The notes: generated from the letters alone by a model not told the origin. 64,000 bases of DNA from Pedobacter africanus (GCF_900176535.1 NZ_FWXT01000001.1:2170001-2234000); one strand, 5' to 3'. Numbered from the stretch's first letter, positions 9,222 through 19,378 are shown. Numbers and translations: made by a program.

Positions 9222-11111
9222 TTAGTCTAATTTTGACGCATCTACAGATGGGTTCTTTTCTTCCCATTCTTTTTGGATACGCTCAGACTCACTGTTGCCT
9301 TCAAAATCATGAGGCATATTTGAACTCATTGTTTGTGAGAAAGGAATGGTTTGAGGGATAAAATCCTCTTCCGCTCCAGGTTTACTGTAATCATATGGCC
9401 AACGGTAAACAGTTGGGATTTCTCCAGGCCAGTTACCGTGTAAACGCTCAACAGGTGTAGTCCACTCCAGGGTGTTTGCCCCCCAAGGGTTCTGCGAAGC
9501 TACTTTACCTTTAAAGATGGAATAGAAGAAGTTAAACAGGAAGGCAACCTGCGCAAGGGCAGCTATAATGGCCGACCATGTAACCAGGATGTTCACTGTA
9601 ACCCATTTGTGCATGAACTCAAACTCGGTAAATGCATAGTAACGACGTGGAACACCGTCCAGACCTAAGAAGTGCAGCGGGAAGAATACCAGGTAGGCAC
9701 AAGCAAAAGTAATCCAGAAGTGCAGGTAGCCCAATTTTTTGCTCATCATCCTTCCAAACATCTTAGGGAAATAATGATAAACACCGGCAAGCATACCAAA
9801 GATCGCTGCAGATCCCATTACCAGGTGGAAGTGGGCCACAACAAAATACGTATCGTGTAAGTTGATGTCCAGTGAGGCGTTACCCAGGAAGATACCTGTT
9901 AAACCACCAGAGATAAAGAAGGAAACCATACCGATAGCAAACAACATGGCAGGAGTAAACCTGATGTTACCTCTCCACAATGTAGCCAGCCAGTTGAAGG
10001 TTTTAACCGCCGACGGTACAGCAATGATCAATGTTGTGATCATAAATACACCACCCAGCAATGGGTTCATACCCGTTACAAACATGTGGTGCCCCCAAAC
10101 GATAAACGATAGGATTGTAATACCGATCAATGAATAAATCATCGCATGGTAACCGAAGATAGGCTTTCTTGCATTCACAGACATGATCTCTGATGACAGA
10201 CCCATGGCAGGCATAATTACGATATATACCTCAGGGTGTCCAAGGAACCAGAATAAGTGCTGCCAAAGAATCGGAGATCCGCCTTCATTAGGCAATACCT
10301 GTGTACCCATAACGATATCCGACAGGTAGAAACTCGTCCCGAAACTTCTGTCGAAGATCAGCAATACCACACCGGCTACAAGAACCGGGAAAGACAAGAT
10401 ACCCAATACAGCAGTCAGGAAGAATGCCCAGATTGTCAAAGGCATTTTCCAAAGGTCCATACCTTTTGTACGCATGTTTAGAATTGTACTTACATAGTTG
10501 ATACCCCCCATTAATGAAGAGGCCACAAAAAGTACCATACTGATTAACCATAAAGTCATACCTAAACCAGAACCACTGATAGCAGTAGGCAAAGCTGATA
10601 ATGGCGGATAAACCGTCCATCCGGCACTCGCAGGTCCTGTTTGGATAAAGAATGATCCCATCATGATGACACAGGCCATAAAGAAGAACCAGTATGACAG
10701 CATGTTCAGGAATGGCGAGGCCATATCCCTTGCACCAATCTGAAGTGGTATTAATAAGTTACTAAAAGTACCGCTCAAACCTGCAGTCAGTACAAAGAAT
10801 ACCATGATGGTACCGTGTATGGTTACCAGCGCCAGGTAAAAATCTGGCTTAATACGTCCTCCTTCAGCCCATTTGCCCAGGAAGGATTCCAAAAGAGGGA
10901 ATTCCTTATCTGGCCATGCTAACTGCAAACGGAACAAAATCGACAGGCCCATCGCAATAACAGCCATAATAATACCTGTTATCAGGAACTGCTTCGCAAT
11001 CATTTTGTGATCCTGACTAAAGACGTACTTCGTTAAGAAGGTCTCTTTATGATGTCCATGATCATCATGGCTATCGTGGTTGTGTGTATCGTGTAATGAT
11101 ATAGTTGACAT
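9222..11111 (-). CDS. ctaD: Cytochrome c oxidase subunit I
   Basis: This 629-residue catalytic subunit of an aa3-type oxidase reduces oxygen to water at the heme a3/CuB centre and pumps protons. The visible ligands are His99 (TIHGT) and His429 for heme a, His292 with Tyr296 in GHPEVY (CuB ligand and the cross-linked tyrosine), His341-His342 in WGHHMF (CuB), and His427 in VVAHFHLVMG for heme a3. The N-terminus carries a His/Asp-rich stretch (residues 7-22). The sequence has 12 or more membrane helices and a C-terminal cytoplasmic extension rich in charged residues. It lies 20 bp after subunit II and is closed by a strong terminator. All catalytic residues I could check are present. Confidence 0.97.
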   Translation of the reverse strand: MSTISLHDTHNHDSHDDHGHHKETFLTKYVFSQDHKMIAKQFLITGIIMAVIAMGLSILFRLQLAWPDKEFPLLESFLGKWAEGGRIKPDFYLALVTIHGTIMVFFVLTAGLSGTFSNLLIPLQIGARDMASPFLNMLSYWFFFMACVIMMGSFFIQTGPASAGWTVYPPLSALPTAISGSGLGMTLWLISMVLFVASSLMGGINYVSTILNMRTKGMDLWKMPLTIWAFFLTAVLGILSFPVLVAGVVLLIFDRSFGTSFYLSDIVMGTQVLPNEGGSPILWQHLFWFLGHPEVYIVIMPAMGLSSEIMSVNARKPIFGYHAMIYSLIGITILSFIVWGHHMFVTGMNPLLGGVFMITTLIIAVPSAVKTFNWLATLWRGNIRFTPAMLFAIGMVSFFISGGLTGIFLGNASLDINLHDTYFVVAHFHLVMGSAAIFGMLAGVYHYFPKMFGRMMSKKLGYLHFWITFACAYLVFFPLHFLGLDGVPRRYYAFTEFEFMHKWVTVNILVTWSAIIAALAQVAFLFNFFYSIFKGKVASQNPWGANTLEWTTPVERLHGNWPGEIPTVYRWPYDYSKPGAEEDFIPQTIPFSQTMSSNMPHDFEGNSESERIQKEWEEKNPSVDASKLD

Positions 11112-11131
11112 AATGTGCTATTCCTGTATTA

Positions 11132-12361
11132 TTAATGTTTTAAAGCCAATTGATTTGTTTTAGCTGCAGAAGTATCTTTTGCTGCTGTATCTGCAGGAGC
11201 AGTAACAGGTGCTGCTATTACCGGCAGTTTAAATTCCTTCCTTAAATCGTCAGTTAAATAGGCAGGCTGTTGTTTCACCCATGCCTCGTACTCGGCCATA
11301 GAAACAACCTTAACTTCTTTCTGCATTTTATAGTGACCGTCTCCGCAGATTTTGTTACATAAAAACAAATACTTGAAAGCAGGGTCATTGGTTTTGGCCT
11401 TCATCTCTTCAGTAGTGATAGTTGGCGTAAATTCGAAGTATGAAGTCATACCAGGAACTGTATTCAACTGAACCCTGAAATGCGGCATATAAAAACTGTG
11501 GATTACATCTTTACTGGTCAGGATCAAACGAACCGGCTTATTCACAGGAATAACCATTTCATCTGCAGATTGATCGTCTAGTGTATTTTTATCTTTAAAA
11601 TCGATACCCAACGCGTTGATAGAGTTGATCAGCTTGAAGTTTTTCGTTCCTACAATACCATCTGCTCCAGGATAACGGATAGCCCAGGCAAATTGCGACG
11701 AAGTTACTTCTATACTGATCGGCTTGTTGTTAGGGTCTTCAATTTTATAGAAAATTGATCTCCAGGTAAGAAAGCCCATCAATACCAATACGGTTAAAAC
11801 CAAGGCTGGAATGATGGTCCACACACGCTCGATAGTGTTGTTGTGTGGATAATAGTAAGCTTTTCTTTTTCCGCTGTGTCTGTAGAAATAAGAAAATGCA
11901 AATAAAAGAATGTGCGTAACGATAAAAACAATAGTGGTAAGGATCAATGTGATATTGAACATCTGATCGATCTTTTTACCATGCTCAGATGCTGCTTCCG
12001 GAAGGATCATGTTGCCATGAACTGTATATTCCCAATATACACCATATAGTCCTACAACAAGGAACAGGGCGAATAACACACCATTAACTGTATTCCAGTT
12101 AATTCCTTTAGGTTTGTCCTGAGCCTCGCGGGTCAATTCATATACCCTTAATGCTTTTCCTATAATGGCTACAAACAAGCATAGCAACAGGAAGGCCATG
12201 GCATAAAATATCGCCGATTTATAAACCGGCCCCATATCTACGGGCTTCTTAGCGGTCTCAGCAGCTGCAGCTTGTGCAAATGCGCTGGTATTTGCAAATG
12301 CAGTCATGATTACTGCCAGTGCCGCTATTGTTTTGTTACTTATAAATTTTCTTAAACTCAT
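11132..12361 (-). CDS. ctaC: Cytochrome c oxidase subunit II with intact CuA site
   Basis: This 409-residue protein accepts electrons from cytochrome c. After a signal peptide (residues 1-30) there are two extra hydrophobic segments (about 48-70 and 92-110), then the usual two membrane helices (about 134-160 and 180-200) and the periplasmic cupredoxin domain. The CuA ligands are complete: His288, Cys335, Cys339, His343 and Met346 (LCNKICGDGHYKM). No cytochrome c domain is fused; the C-terminus is an Ala/Thr-rich tail. The additional N-terminal helices make it longer than the common 250-300 residue form. It is upstream of subunit I and downstream of actF, separated from actF by a hairpin. Confidence 0.95.
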   Translation of the reverse strand: MSLRKFISNKTIAALAVIMTAFANTSAFAQAAAAETAKKPVDMGPVYKSAIFYAMAFLLLCLFVAIIGKALRVYELTREAQDKPKGINWNTVNGVLFALFLVVGLYGVYWEYTVHGNMILPEAASEHGKKIDQMFNITLILTTIVFIVTHILLFAFSYFYRHSGKRKAYYYPHNNTIERVWTIIPALVLTVLVLMGFLTWRSIFYKIEDPNNKPISIEVTSSQFAWAIRYPGADGIVGTKNFKLINSINALGIDFKDKNTLDDQSADEMVIPVNKPVRLILTSKDVIHSFYMPHFRVQLNTVPGMTSYFEFTPTITTEEMKAKTNDPAFKYLFLCNKICGDGHYKMQKEVKVVSMAEYEAWVKQQPAYLTDDLRKEFKLPVIAAPVTAPADTAAKDTSAAKTNQLALKH

Positions 12362-12417
12362 TTCCTTAAAAGTAGTAACGCTGTACTTCTATTATACTAT
12401 TATTTTATATACTTTAT

Positions 12418-12445
12418 AAAAACCACCAATTACAAATGGTGGTTT
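12418..12445 (-). terminator. Hairpin overlapping the actF stop codon
   Basis: A 9-bp inverted repeat (arms 12420-12428 and 12437-12445) spans the TAA stop of actF, and on the minus strand it is followed by five T. It resembles a weak to moderate intrinsic terminator between complex III genes and oxidase subunit II. Because it overlaps the stop codon, terminating ribosomes may keep it from folding, which would make it a partial terminator. Confidence 0.6.
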
Positions 12446-13644
12446 AGACTCTCCTGTAAAAACGGGTGGTTTTTAGCTATTAATGCTTTTTTACTTAAGG
12501 CATTTAAAACCGTAAAAGTAAACAAACCTACAAAACCTACCGCTATCCCAATCTCAATAAAGCCAAATGCATGATGCTCAGCAACTGTTCCAGGCATAAT
12601 CATTTGATAATAATCTACCCAGTGACCGCATAAAACAACAATTGATACCGTCAGTAAAATATTTTCCTGTCTTTTGTTATCCCTGTCCATCAACAGCAAT
12701 ACCGGGGCTAAAAAGTTCAATACAAGGTTCAGGTAAAACCAGAACTCATAGTGCTCAAACCTTTTGTAAAAATATACGGTCTCCTCTGGCATGTTGGCAT
12801 AATAGATCAATAAGAACTGTGCAAACCATACGTAAGTCCAGAAAATGGAGAAACCGAAGATGAACTGCCCTAAGTTATGCAGGTGGCTGTTGTTTACCCA
12901 GCTCATGTACCCCGATTTTTTCAGCAGGATAATGATGATAGCGATAGTAGCCAGACTGGTTACCCACATGGCTGCAAAGTTATACCATCCGAACATGGTA
13001 GAGAACCAGTGTGCTTCCAGTGACATCACGGTATCAAAAGCAAATACCGGAGTGGTAAATCCGTATATTACCAGGAAGATACATGAGTATTTGAAACTCT
13101 TTCTGTAAGAATTCAAACCACCTTCCAGATCTTCGTTGGCAGATAGCTTCGATAAAAGCATAGCGAATATCGAGTAAACTCCAAGGAAAATCACCTGGCG
13201 CGCCATAAAGAAAGGCACATTCAGGAATGACGATTTACCATCGATAAGTTTATCATAGTTGGCGCTATTAGGATCAGTTAATCCATCTGCATGCCAGTGA
13301 TGATATAAATTGTGCGTGTATAAACCAGCTCCGATTACTGCAAGTAGTATAAGTACTGCTATTGGAAGGGTTCTGGCCATTGCCTGTGGTACACGTAGTA
13401 TAGAAGCAGACCATCCTGCCTGTGCTACAAATTGAACAGCAAGGAAAAATGCTCCAGACATGCATACGCATGCGAAGTAATAAGCCATCAGCAACAGGTT
13501 GGCAAAAGTGCGCTCATGAAGCTCCTTTCCGGAAAAACCATAAGCAATAGCCGCGATACCTATTACAATAGCTACGATGCTTAAAGTTTTAGCTTTACCT
13601 GTAAACTCAAACTGCTCAGTTAAATTATAATTGTGAGTTCCCAT
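12430..13644 (-). CDS. actF: Alternative complex III subunit ActF (NrfD-like quinone-site paralogue)
   Basis: This 404-residue integral membrane protein with about ten helices is the sixth gene of the alternative complex III cluster. It is a distant relative of ActC/NrfD, and conserved features include MSLEAHWFSTMFGWY, the FGFSIFWTYVWFAQF helix and GHWVDYYQMIMPG near the end. In structurally known complexes ActF packs against ActC in the membrane core. It probably supports proton movement or quinol binding; the primary quinol site is attributed to ActC. It starts 15 bp after actE. Assignment from order, size and motifs is strong. Confidence 0.93.
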   Translation of the reverse strand: MGTHNYNLTEQFEFTGKAKTLSIVAIVIGIAAIAYGFSGKELHERTFANLLLMAYYFACVCMSGAFFLAVQFVAQAGWSASILRVPQAMARTLPIAVLILLAVIGAGLYTHNLYHHWHADGLTDPNSANYDKLIDGKSSFLNVPFFMARQVIFLGVYSIFAMLLSKLSANEDLEGGLNSYRKSFKYSCIFLVIYGFTTPVFAFDTVMSLEAHWFSTMFGWYNFAAMWVTSLATIAIIIILLKKSGYMSWVNNSHLHNLGQFIFGFSIFWTYVWFAQFLLIYYANMPEETVYFYKRFEHYEFWFYLNLVLNFLAPVLLLMDRDNKRQENILLTVSIVVLCGHWVDYYQMIMPGTVAEHHAFGFIEIGIAVGFVGLFTFTVLNALSKKALIAKNHPFLQESLNHHL

Positions 13645-13659
13645 TTATATTCTGCTTTT

Positions 13660-14283
13660 CTATTGTATTTTTTGTAATTGTTGAACATACATCACTACTT
13701 TCCATCTTTCATCAGGAGTTAGCTGAGATGCATGTGATCCCATATTATTTAAACCATACATAATGGTATGATAAATTTTACCTGCCGTAAGGTCTTTCAT
13801 TAAACCACCACGGGATGAAGCTGCATCACCATGATAGGAAGGGATTCCACTAATTTTCTCGATTTTAACCAGGTGACCTTGTCCGTCGCCTTTCTCTCCA
13901 TGGCATGGAGAACAAAATACTTTGAAATAGTGCTTACCTGCTTCAAGGTTTTTTTCGGTAGCTTCAAGTGGGTTTACCAAGGCCGCACCTGCTGCCTCAT
14001 AACCTTCTTTGGTATTAGGGTAGTCGTATTTCTCAAATCCAACCGGACTGGTATGTGCCGGAGGTGTCTGAGCAGTCTGCCCTTTAAAACTTTTCAAAAG
14101 TTCATTGGTTGTAGAAACCGGTTGGTCTGGATTCGGAGCAATCGGATCATACATATTTCTTGCGTATTCTAAACCCGTACTTCTTTTATCCTTACATGCT
14201 GTAAAAACAACAGCACTCGCAAGAATACAAAATGAGGCTAAAACTACTTTATTCCTATTCATAGCTAACATACTTCCTTTCAT
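13660..14283 (-). CDS. actE: Alternative complex III subunit ActE, monoheme cytochrome c lipoprotein
   Basis: This 207-residue periplasmic cytochrome c has one CXXCH heme site (CSPCH, residues 124-128) inside a class I cytochrome domain (about 115-207). A methionine-containing stretch near the C-terminus (GLNNMGSH) is a candidate axial ligand. A lipobox-like VVFTAC at residues 25-30 suggests a lipid anchor. The start is not certain: ATG at 14283 overlaps actD by 29 bases, whereas the internal ATG at 14262 (MNRNKVVLA) would leave an overlap of 8 bases and a tighter signal peptide. In the assembled complex ActE is expected to pass electrons from ActA toward the oxidase. Confidence 0.93.
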   Translation of the reverse strand: MKGSMLAMNRNKVVLASFCILASAVVFTACKDKRSTGLEYARNMYDPIAPNPDQPVSTTNELLKSFKGQTAQTPPAHTSPVGFEKYDYPNTKEGYEAAGAALVNPLEATEKNLEAGKHYFKVFCSPCHGEKGDGQGHLVKIEKISGIPSYHGDAASSRGGLMKDLTAGKIYHTIMYGLNNMGSHASQLTPDERWKVVMYVQQLQKIQ

Positions 14284-14791
14284 TATGCTTTACTTCCAAA
14301 GCACCTGCTTGCTTTAATAAATCATCAATCTTACTGTGCTCAGTATTTTCTTTTGCATCAATTGCAATGATGAACCTGTCATCTGTTGCCCTTAAGTCCA
14401 TCACCCTTGGTGCTCTTCCAGGGAATAAATGTGTTGATGCATAATAAGAGCCTACCAAACCAAAAGCACAAAACAATATGGTTAGCTCAAATGTAATCGG
14501 AATAAAATCCGGAAGGGCAAAGTGTGGCTTACCACCGATATTGATTGGCCAGTCGTACGCTGCCGCAAAATATACGAACGTAAGCATGGTGCAGGTTCCT
14601 GTGATTCCAAAGAAGAAAGCAGCAATATCTAACCGTGAACGTTTAACCCCTAATTTGGCTTCTATGCCGTGAATAGGCATTGGTGTATAAACATCATGTA
14701 TCTTAATGTTGTTCTCCTGCAATTTCTCGATGCCATGCATCATTTCATCAGGATCACCAAAACTGCCTAAAATATATTTGATATTATTCAT
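14255..14791 (-). CDS. actD: Alternative complex III subunit ActD (DUF3341)
   Basis: This 178-residue protein of the DUF3341 family has an N-terminal soluble half with FGDPDEMMHGIEKL and YTPMPIHGIEAKLGVKRS, then two membrane helices at about residues 58-80 and 92-115, and a C-terminal cytoplasmic segment. ActD is a structural membrane subunit without cofactors. It lies 2 bp after actC, and its end overlaps the start region of actE, so the genes are translationally coupled. The motif VYTPMPIHG is characteristic of the family. Confidence 0.94.
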   Translation of the reverse strand: MNNIKYILGSFGDPDEMMHGIEKLQENNIKIHDVYTPMPIHGIEAKLGVKRSRLDIAAFFFGITGTCTMLTFVYFAAAYDWPINIGGKPHFALPDFIPITFELTILFCAFGLVGSYYASTHLFPGRAPRVMDLRATDDRFIIAIDAKENTEHSKIDDLLKQAGALEVKHNERKYVSYE

Positions 14792-14793
14792 TG

Positions 14794-16266
14794 TTATATT
14801 TTTGCGTAATCTTCTTGTTTAACACTATCAAATTTGTCTAAAGACTCTACGTATTCTGCTACCTGTTCTTTATCCAGATGACCTTCCTTAATTAGCTCCA
14901 GTTTGGCCTGCTCACTTGCACTCTTCAGCAACAGTTTCACCTCTGCAATTGCAATTGATGGCAACACCCTTAAGAACAATAAGAACAAAGTAAAGAATAA
15001 GCCTATCGATCCTACAAATACACTCACATCAACCCAGGATGGATAGAACATCGCCCAGCTGGAAGGAATGTAATCACGGTGTAATGAAGTTACGATGATC
15101 ACAAAACGCTCAAACCACATACCGATGTTTACAACGATAGACAATATCCAGGTTGCAGCGATACTGGTACGGATCTTTTTAAACCACAGCAACTGTGGAG
15201 AGATTACGTTACAAGTCATCATCATCCAGTATGCCCACCAGTAAGGACCCGTAGAACGGTTGATAAATGCATATTGCTCATATTCAGAACCTGAATACCA
15301 GGCAATGAAGAACTCTGTTAAGTAAGCCACACCTACAATAGATCCTGTTAAGATGATGATCTTGTTCATCGACTCAATGTGGAACATGGTGATATAGTTT
15401 TCAAGGCCCAATACTTTACGTGCTACCAGCAATAAGGTAAGTACCATCGCAAATCCAGAAAAGATTGCCCCTGCAACGAAATATGGAGGGAAGATGGTGG
15501 TGTGCCATCCAGGAATTACCGAAGTAGCAAAGTCCATCGATACAATGGTGTGTACCGAAAGTACCAGCGGTGTAGAAATACCTGCAAGGATCAATGATAC
15601 CGCCTCAAAACGCTGCCATGTTTTTACGTTTCCAGCCCATCCGAATGACAGGATAGAATAAACTTTTCTTTTCGTACCGGTTGCACGGTCACGAATTGTA
15701 GCGATATCAGGCAACAAACCTGTATACCAGAACAATAGTGATACGGAGAAATAGGTAGAGATGGCAAACATATCCCATACCAGCGGTGAGTTAAAGTTAA
15801 CCCATAATGATCCGAACTGGTTTGGCAATGGAAGTACCCAGTAAGCCAGCCAAGGACGGCCCATGTGAGAAACAACGTAGGTTGCCGCACAAATAACTGC
15901 AAAGATCGTCATCGCCTCTGCCGAACGGTTAATGGAGTTACGCCAGTTCTGACGGAAGAGTAACAGTACCGCAGAGATCAACGTTCCTGCGTGACCAATA
16001 CCTACCCACCATACGAAGCCGGTGATATCCCATGCCCATCCAACTGTTTTATTTAATCCCCACGCACCGATACCAAACCAGAAGGTGTAACTTACAGCTA
16101 CTACCCAAAGTAAGGCACCACAAAGTGCAACGGTAAACCCTATCCACCATGCCTTGTTCGGCTTATTCTCAACAGGCATTAAAATATCATCCGTAATTTT
16201 TGCATACGTGATATCCTTGCCGGTGATTAATGGTTCTCTTAATATTGATTCGTTATGTCCTGACAT
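14794..16266 (-). CDS. actC: Alternative complex III subunit ActC (NrfD/PsrC family)
   Basis: This 490-residue polytopic membrane protein of the NrfD family has about ten helices and is the likely quinol-oxidising membrane subunit. Conserved features include FVWWVGIGHAGTLISA, SHMGRPWLAYW, HTIVSMDFATSVIPGWH and GMWFERFVIIVTSLH. The helix containing GIGHAGT and the HTIVSMDF segment are typical of ActC proteins. Its C-terminus is charged and cytoplasmic. It is 31 bp downstream of actB, whose iron-sulfur domain is expected to dock on this subunit. Confidence 0.95.
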   Translation of the reverse strand: MSGHNESILREPLITGKDITYAKITDDILMPVENKPNKAWWIGFTVALCGALLWVVAVSYTFWFGIGAWGLNKTVGWAWDITGFVWWVGIGHAGTLISAVLLLFRQNWRNSINRSAEAMTIFAVICAATYVVSHMGRPWLAYWVLPLPNQFGSLWVNFNSPLVWDMFAISTYFSVSLLFWYTGLLPDIATIRDRATGTKRKVYSILSFGWAGNVKTWQRFEAVSLILAGISTPLVLSVHTIVSMDFATSVIPGWHTTIFPPYFVAGAIFSGFAMVLTLLLVARKVLGLENYITMFHIESMNKIIILTGSIVGVAYLTEFFIAWYSGSEYEQYAFINRSTGPYWWAYWMMMTCNVISPQLLWFKKIRTSIAATWILSIVVNIGMWFERFVIIVTSLHRDYIPSSWAMFYPSWVDVSVFVGSIGLFFTLFLLFLRVLPSIAIAEVKLLLKSASEQAKLELIKEGHLDKEQVAEYVESLDKFDSVKQEDYAKI

Positions 16267-16297
16267 AATTTATTTTCTTTTAATATCAGCTGCGCGC

Positions 16298-19200
16298 TTA
16301 CGCTTGTACTGTTGTATCTGTATTTCTAATTTTCGTCATATAACCTATACCCGGCTGTACGTTGATCTCTTCCAAAACGTAGTAGATACGCTCGCTACGC
16401 AATGCTTTAGATACTTCTGATTCCGGATCGTTCGCATCACCAAAGATGATTGCGTTTGCAGAACATGCCTGCTGGCAAGCCATCTTGATATCTCCATCTT
16501 TCAACGGACGTTTCTCCAGTTTCGCAGTCAATTTACCAGCCTGGATACGTTGGATACACATCGAGCATTTCTCCATAACCCCTCTTGAACGTGTAGTTAC
16601 ATCAGGGTTAAGTACCAGCTGTGTAAACTCATTGTTCAGGTAGTTATCAAAACGTGAGTCATTCCAGTAATTGAACCAGTTAAAACGACGTACTTTATAC
16701 GGACAGTTGTTTGCACAATAACGTGTACCTACGCAACGGTTATAAGCCATGTGGTTCAAACCATCTGATGAGTGTACAGTTGCCAATACCGGACAAACAG
16801 TCTCACAAGGAGCGTGATCGCAATGCTGACAAAGCATAGGCTGGTGTACAACCGATACATTGTTCATCTGGTTCTCGTCCAGGTGTGCAATCTCTTTTTC
16901 TTTTGTAACCGAATTGATTCCGTTTCCATGGCCAGCGTGTGCACCATGTTCTGCATGGGCCTCACCATCCTGGTTAAAGCTGTAGTAACGGTCGATACGG
17001 ATCCAGTGCATCTCTCTGCGCCTGCGAACCTCTTCCTTACCTACAACAGGAATGTTATTTTCTACGTTACAGGCTACAATACAAGAACCGCAACCGGTAC
17101 AGGCATTCAGATCGATTGCCATTACCCAGTTGTTACCTGGTTTCTCATATTTATCCCATAAATCGTAAGTTTTATGTTTAGCGTGGTCATTACCCGAACC
17201 GGCCGCAGGATTCTTTTTGTATTCAGCAAACGTAGCCTCACGGATTACATTTCTGCCTTCAAAAGAATAGTGCGTTTGTGTTTGGGCAAGCTCTTCTCTT
17301 CTGCCTGTTCCTGTTAAAGTAACTGAAGTGGCATATTTTAAAGTACCATTACTGAAACTCACAAACGGATAAGCATTCTTACCTACATTGTCTCCGGCCT
17401 TACCTACTTTGGTACGGCCATAACCCAATGCAACAGATACCGTTCCAATTGCCTGTCCTGGTTGGATCAACAATGGAAGATCAATGCTGTAACCATTTGC
17501 AGCTTTTACAGTAACAATATCAAACTCTTTAAAGCCAAGTTTTTCTGCATACTTAGGCGCAATAGCCACGTAGTTATCCCAGGTTACTTTAGAAACCGGA
17601 TCAGGAAGTTCCTGAAGGAACGCATTGTTGGCATGTTTACCATCACGCATCGGAATACTTTCGTATACCTGCAGTTCTACATCTTTTGCCAGAGTCTTGC
17701 TGTTATTCAGCACCGATGGCGCTACAGCTGCCAGAGAAAGGTTAAAAGTGTAAGTTCCCGCTGGTTTTTCAGCTGCAAAGAACACTCCTTTTTGTAATAC
17801 ATCTTTCCAGGTAGCACCTACTGCAGGCAATATACTTTTCTCCCAGTTGTTACGTACATACTGGTAATACTCTTTAACTACATTATCAGACCAGATCAGT
17901 AAGCTTTCTTCTGCCTGACGGGTATTGAATACCGGGTTGATGGTTGGCTGTACGATTGAATAAGTTCCTTCGTAAGCACTTGCATCTCCCCATGACTCCA
18001 GATAGTTGTGGTTAATAGCAACTACATCACAAAGTGCAGCGGTCTCGTCTTTACGGTCAGCAAATGACACTTTCAACGCTACCTTTGCCAGTGCATCGGT
18101 AAAGGCTTTCGTGTTGGCTACATCATAAACCGGATTGCTATCCAGGAAGAATACAGCAGCAACTTCACCCCTGTTCATTTCGTTAATGAATTCTGCAAAT
18201 TCAGCATCGTTGCCCGCGTAACGCTTACAAGGATTATCCAGATCGATGGTAGTTCCGTAGCTGCCGATAGCAGAGTTAATGGCATTTACAAGGATCTGTG
18301 TAGATACATCATTCGATCCTGAAACCACAACAGCTTTTCCTTTATTTTGCAGCAGTTCTTTACCAACCAGTTTCAGCGCTTTCTCTGCTGTTACGTTATT
18401 TGGCAATGTACCGCCAGCTAAACCAGCTCCTGTAATTGCATTATATAGGGCAATCAAAGCAGGGCCTTCTTCCGATAACTTGATTGGAACCCGGGTATCT
18501 GCATTTGTACCTGTTAAGCTCATGCCTGCCTCAAACTGGAAGTGACGCGACATTTTGCCGTTTTTCAAAGATTTATGATCCCTGTTGGATACATATTGAG
18601 CAGTAAACTCCTCGCCACTGATCCAGGTACCTAAAAAGTCAGCCCCGAAACTTACAATCAGGTCTGCCTTATCAAATTTATATTTAGGTACAACAGCTTT
18701 TCCAAAACTGTTCTCATTTGCTTTAATGATACCAGTGTAGGAAATTGCGTCGTACTGCACATGCTTTGTAGTTGGATAAGCAACAGAAAAATCAGCAATA
18801 ACGGCTTTTGTAGAAGGACTGTTTACAGAAGAGGAAACGATCCTGATTTTCTTTCCGGAAGCCTGCGCTTTGTTAAGCTCACCCTTAACAAACTCATCTA
18901 CCTTTGCCCAGGTAGTTTCGTTTTCTTTTAATAAAGGCGATCTTAGTTTAGATACATCGTACAGGTCCAGTACAGAGGCTTGTGCCTGTGCGTCGGTACC
19001 GCGGTTAAATGTACCCGCATTTGTGTTTGCCTCTATTTTGATTGGCCTTCCCTCCCTGGTTTTAACCAATACAGGCTGACCATTAAAACTTGACACATAG
19101 TAGTTAGGGATACCCGGCACAACCTCTTCAGGTTTAATTACATAAGGGATTGCCTTATGCACAGGGGCTGTCTGACAAGCCGCAAGTGTTACCGCACCTA

Positions 19201-19378
19201 AACCAAAGCCTAAAGCCTTTAAAAAGTCGCGGCGTGGAGTTACTGTACTTAACCCTGCTTCATTTAAAACATCTTCTATTGGAAGGGGCTCAGCAAATTC
19301 GTTCTTGTTGTTTTCAACAAAATCCGGAGTGTTGTTATACTCTTCTAAGCCTTTCCAGTATTTTTTATTGCTTTCCAT
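16298..19378 (-). CDS. actB: Alternative complex III subunit ActB (molybdopterin-oxidoreductase-like plus iron-sulfur domain)
   Basis: This 1026-residue protein fuses a molybdopterin-oxidoreductase-like domain, which in known complexes binds no molybdenum, to a C-terminal ferredoxin-like iron-sulfur domain. A twin-arginine motif (RRDFLKALGFG, about residue 49) is followed by LAAC, a possible lipobox. The iron-sulfur cysteines lie in CTGCGSCIVACNVENN, CQHCDHAPCETVC, the CVGTRYCANNCPY segment and CSMC with CQQAC near the end, enough for three [4Fe-4S] clusters and one [3Fe-4S] cluster. It lies 49 bp after actA and is the largest subunit of the complex. Length and domain order match the Bacteroidota form. 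Confidence 0.95.
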   Translation of the reverse strand: MESNKKYWKGLEEYNNTPDFVENNKNEFAEPLPIEDVLNEAGLSTVTPRRDFLKALGFGLGAVTLAACQTAPVHKAIPYVIKPEEVVPGIPNYYVSSFNGQPVLVKTREGRPIKIEANTNAGTFNRGTDAQAQASVLDLYDVSKLRSPLLKENETTWAKVDEFVKGELNKAQASGKKIRIVSSSVNSPSTKAVIADFSVAYPTTKHVQYDAISYTGIIKANENSFGKAVVPKYKFDKADLIVSFGADFLGTWISGEEFTAQYVSNRDHKSLKNGKMSRHFQFEAGMSLTGTNADTRVPIKLSEEGPALIALYNAITGAGLAGGTLPNNVTAEKALKLVGKELLQNKGKAVVVSGSNDVSTQILVNAINSAIGSYGTTIDLDNPCKRYAGNDAEFAEFINEMNRGEVAAVFFLDSNPVYDVANTKAFTDALAKVALKVSFADRKDETAALCDVVAINHNYLESWGDASAYEGTYSIVQPTINPVFNTRQAEESLLIWSDNVVKEYYQYVRNNWEKSILPAVGATWKDVLQKGVFFAAEKPAGTYTFNLSLAAVAPSVLNNSKTLAKDVELQVYESIPMRDGKHANNAFLQELPDPVSKVTWDNYVAIAPKYAEKLGFKEFDIVTVKAANGYSIDLPLLIQPGQAIGTVSVALGYGRTKVGKAGDNVGKNAYPFVSFSNGTLKYATSVTLTGTGRREELAQTQTHYSFEGRNVIREATFAEYKKNPAAGSGNDHAKHKTYDLWDKYEKPGNNWVMAIDLNACTGCGSCIVACNVENNIPVVGKEEVRRRREMHWIRIDRYYSFNQDGEAHAEHGAHAGHGNGINSVTKEKEIAHLDENQMNNVSVVHQPMLCQHCDHAPCETVCPVLATVHSSDGLNHMAYNRCVGTRYCANNCPYKVRRFNWFNYWNDSRFDNYLNNEFTQLVLNPDVTTRSRGVMEKCSMCIQRIQAGKLTAKLEKRPLKDGDIKMACQQACSANAIIFGDANDPESEVSKALRSERIYYVLEEINVQPGIGYMTKIRNTDTTVQA

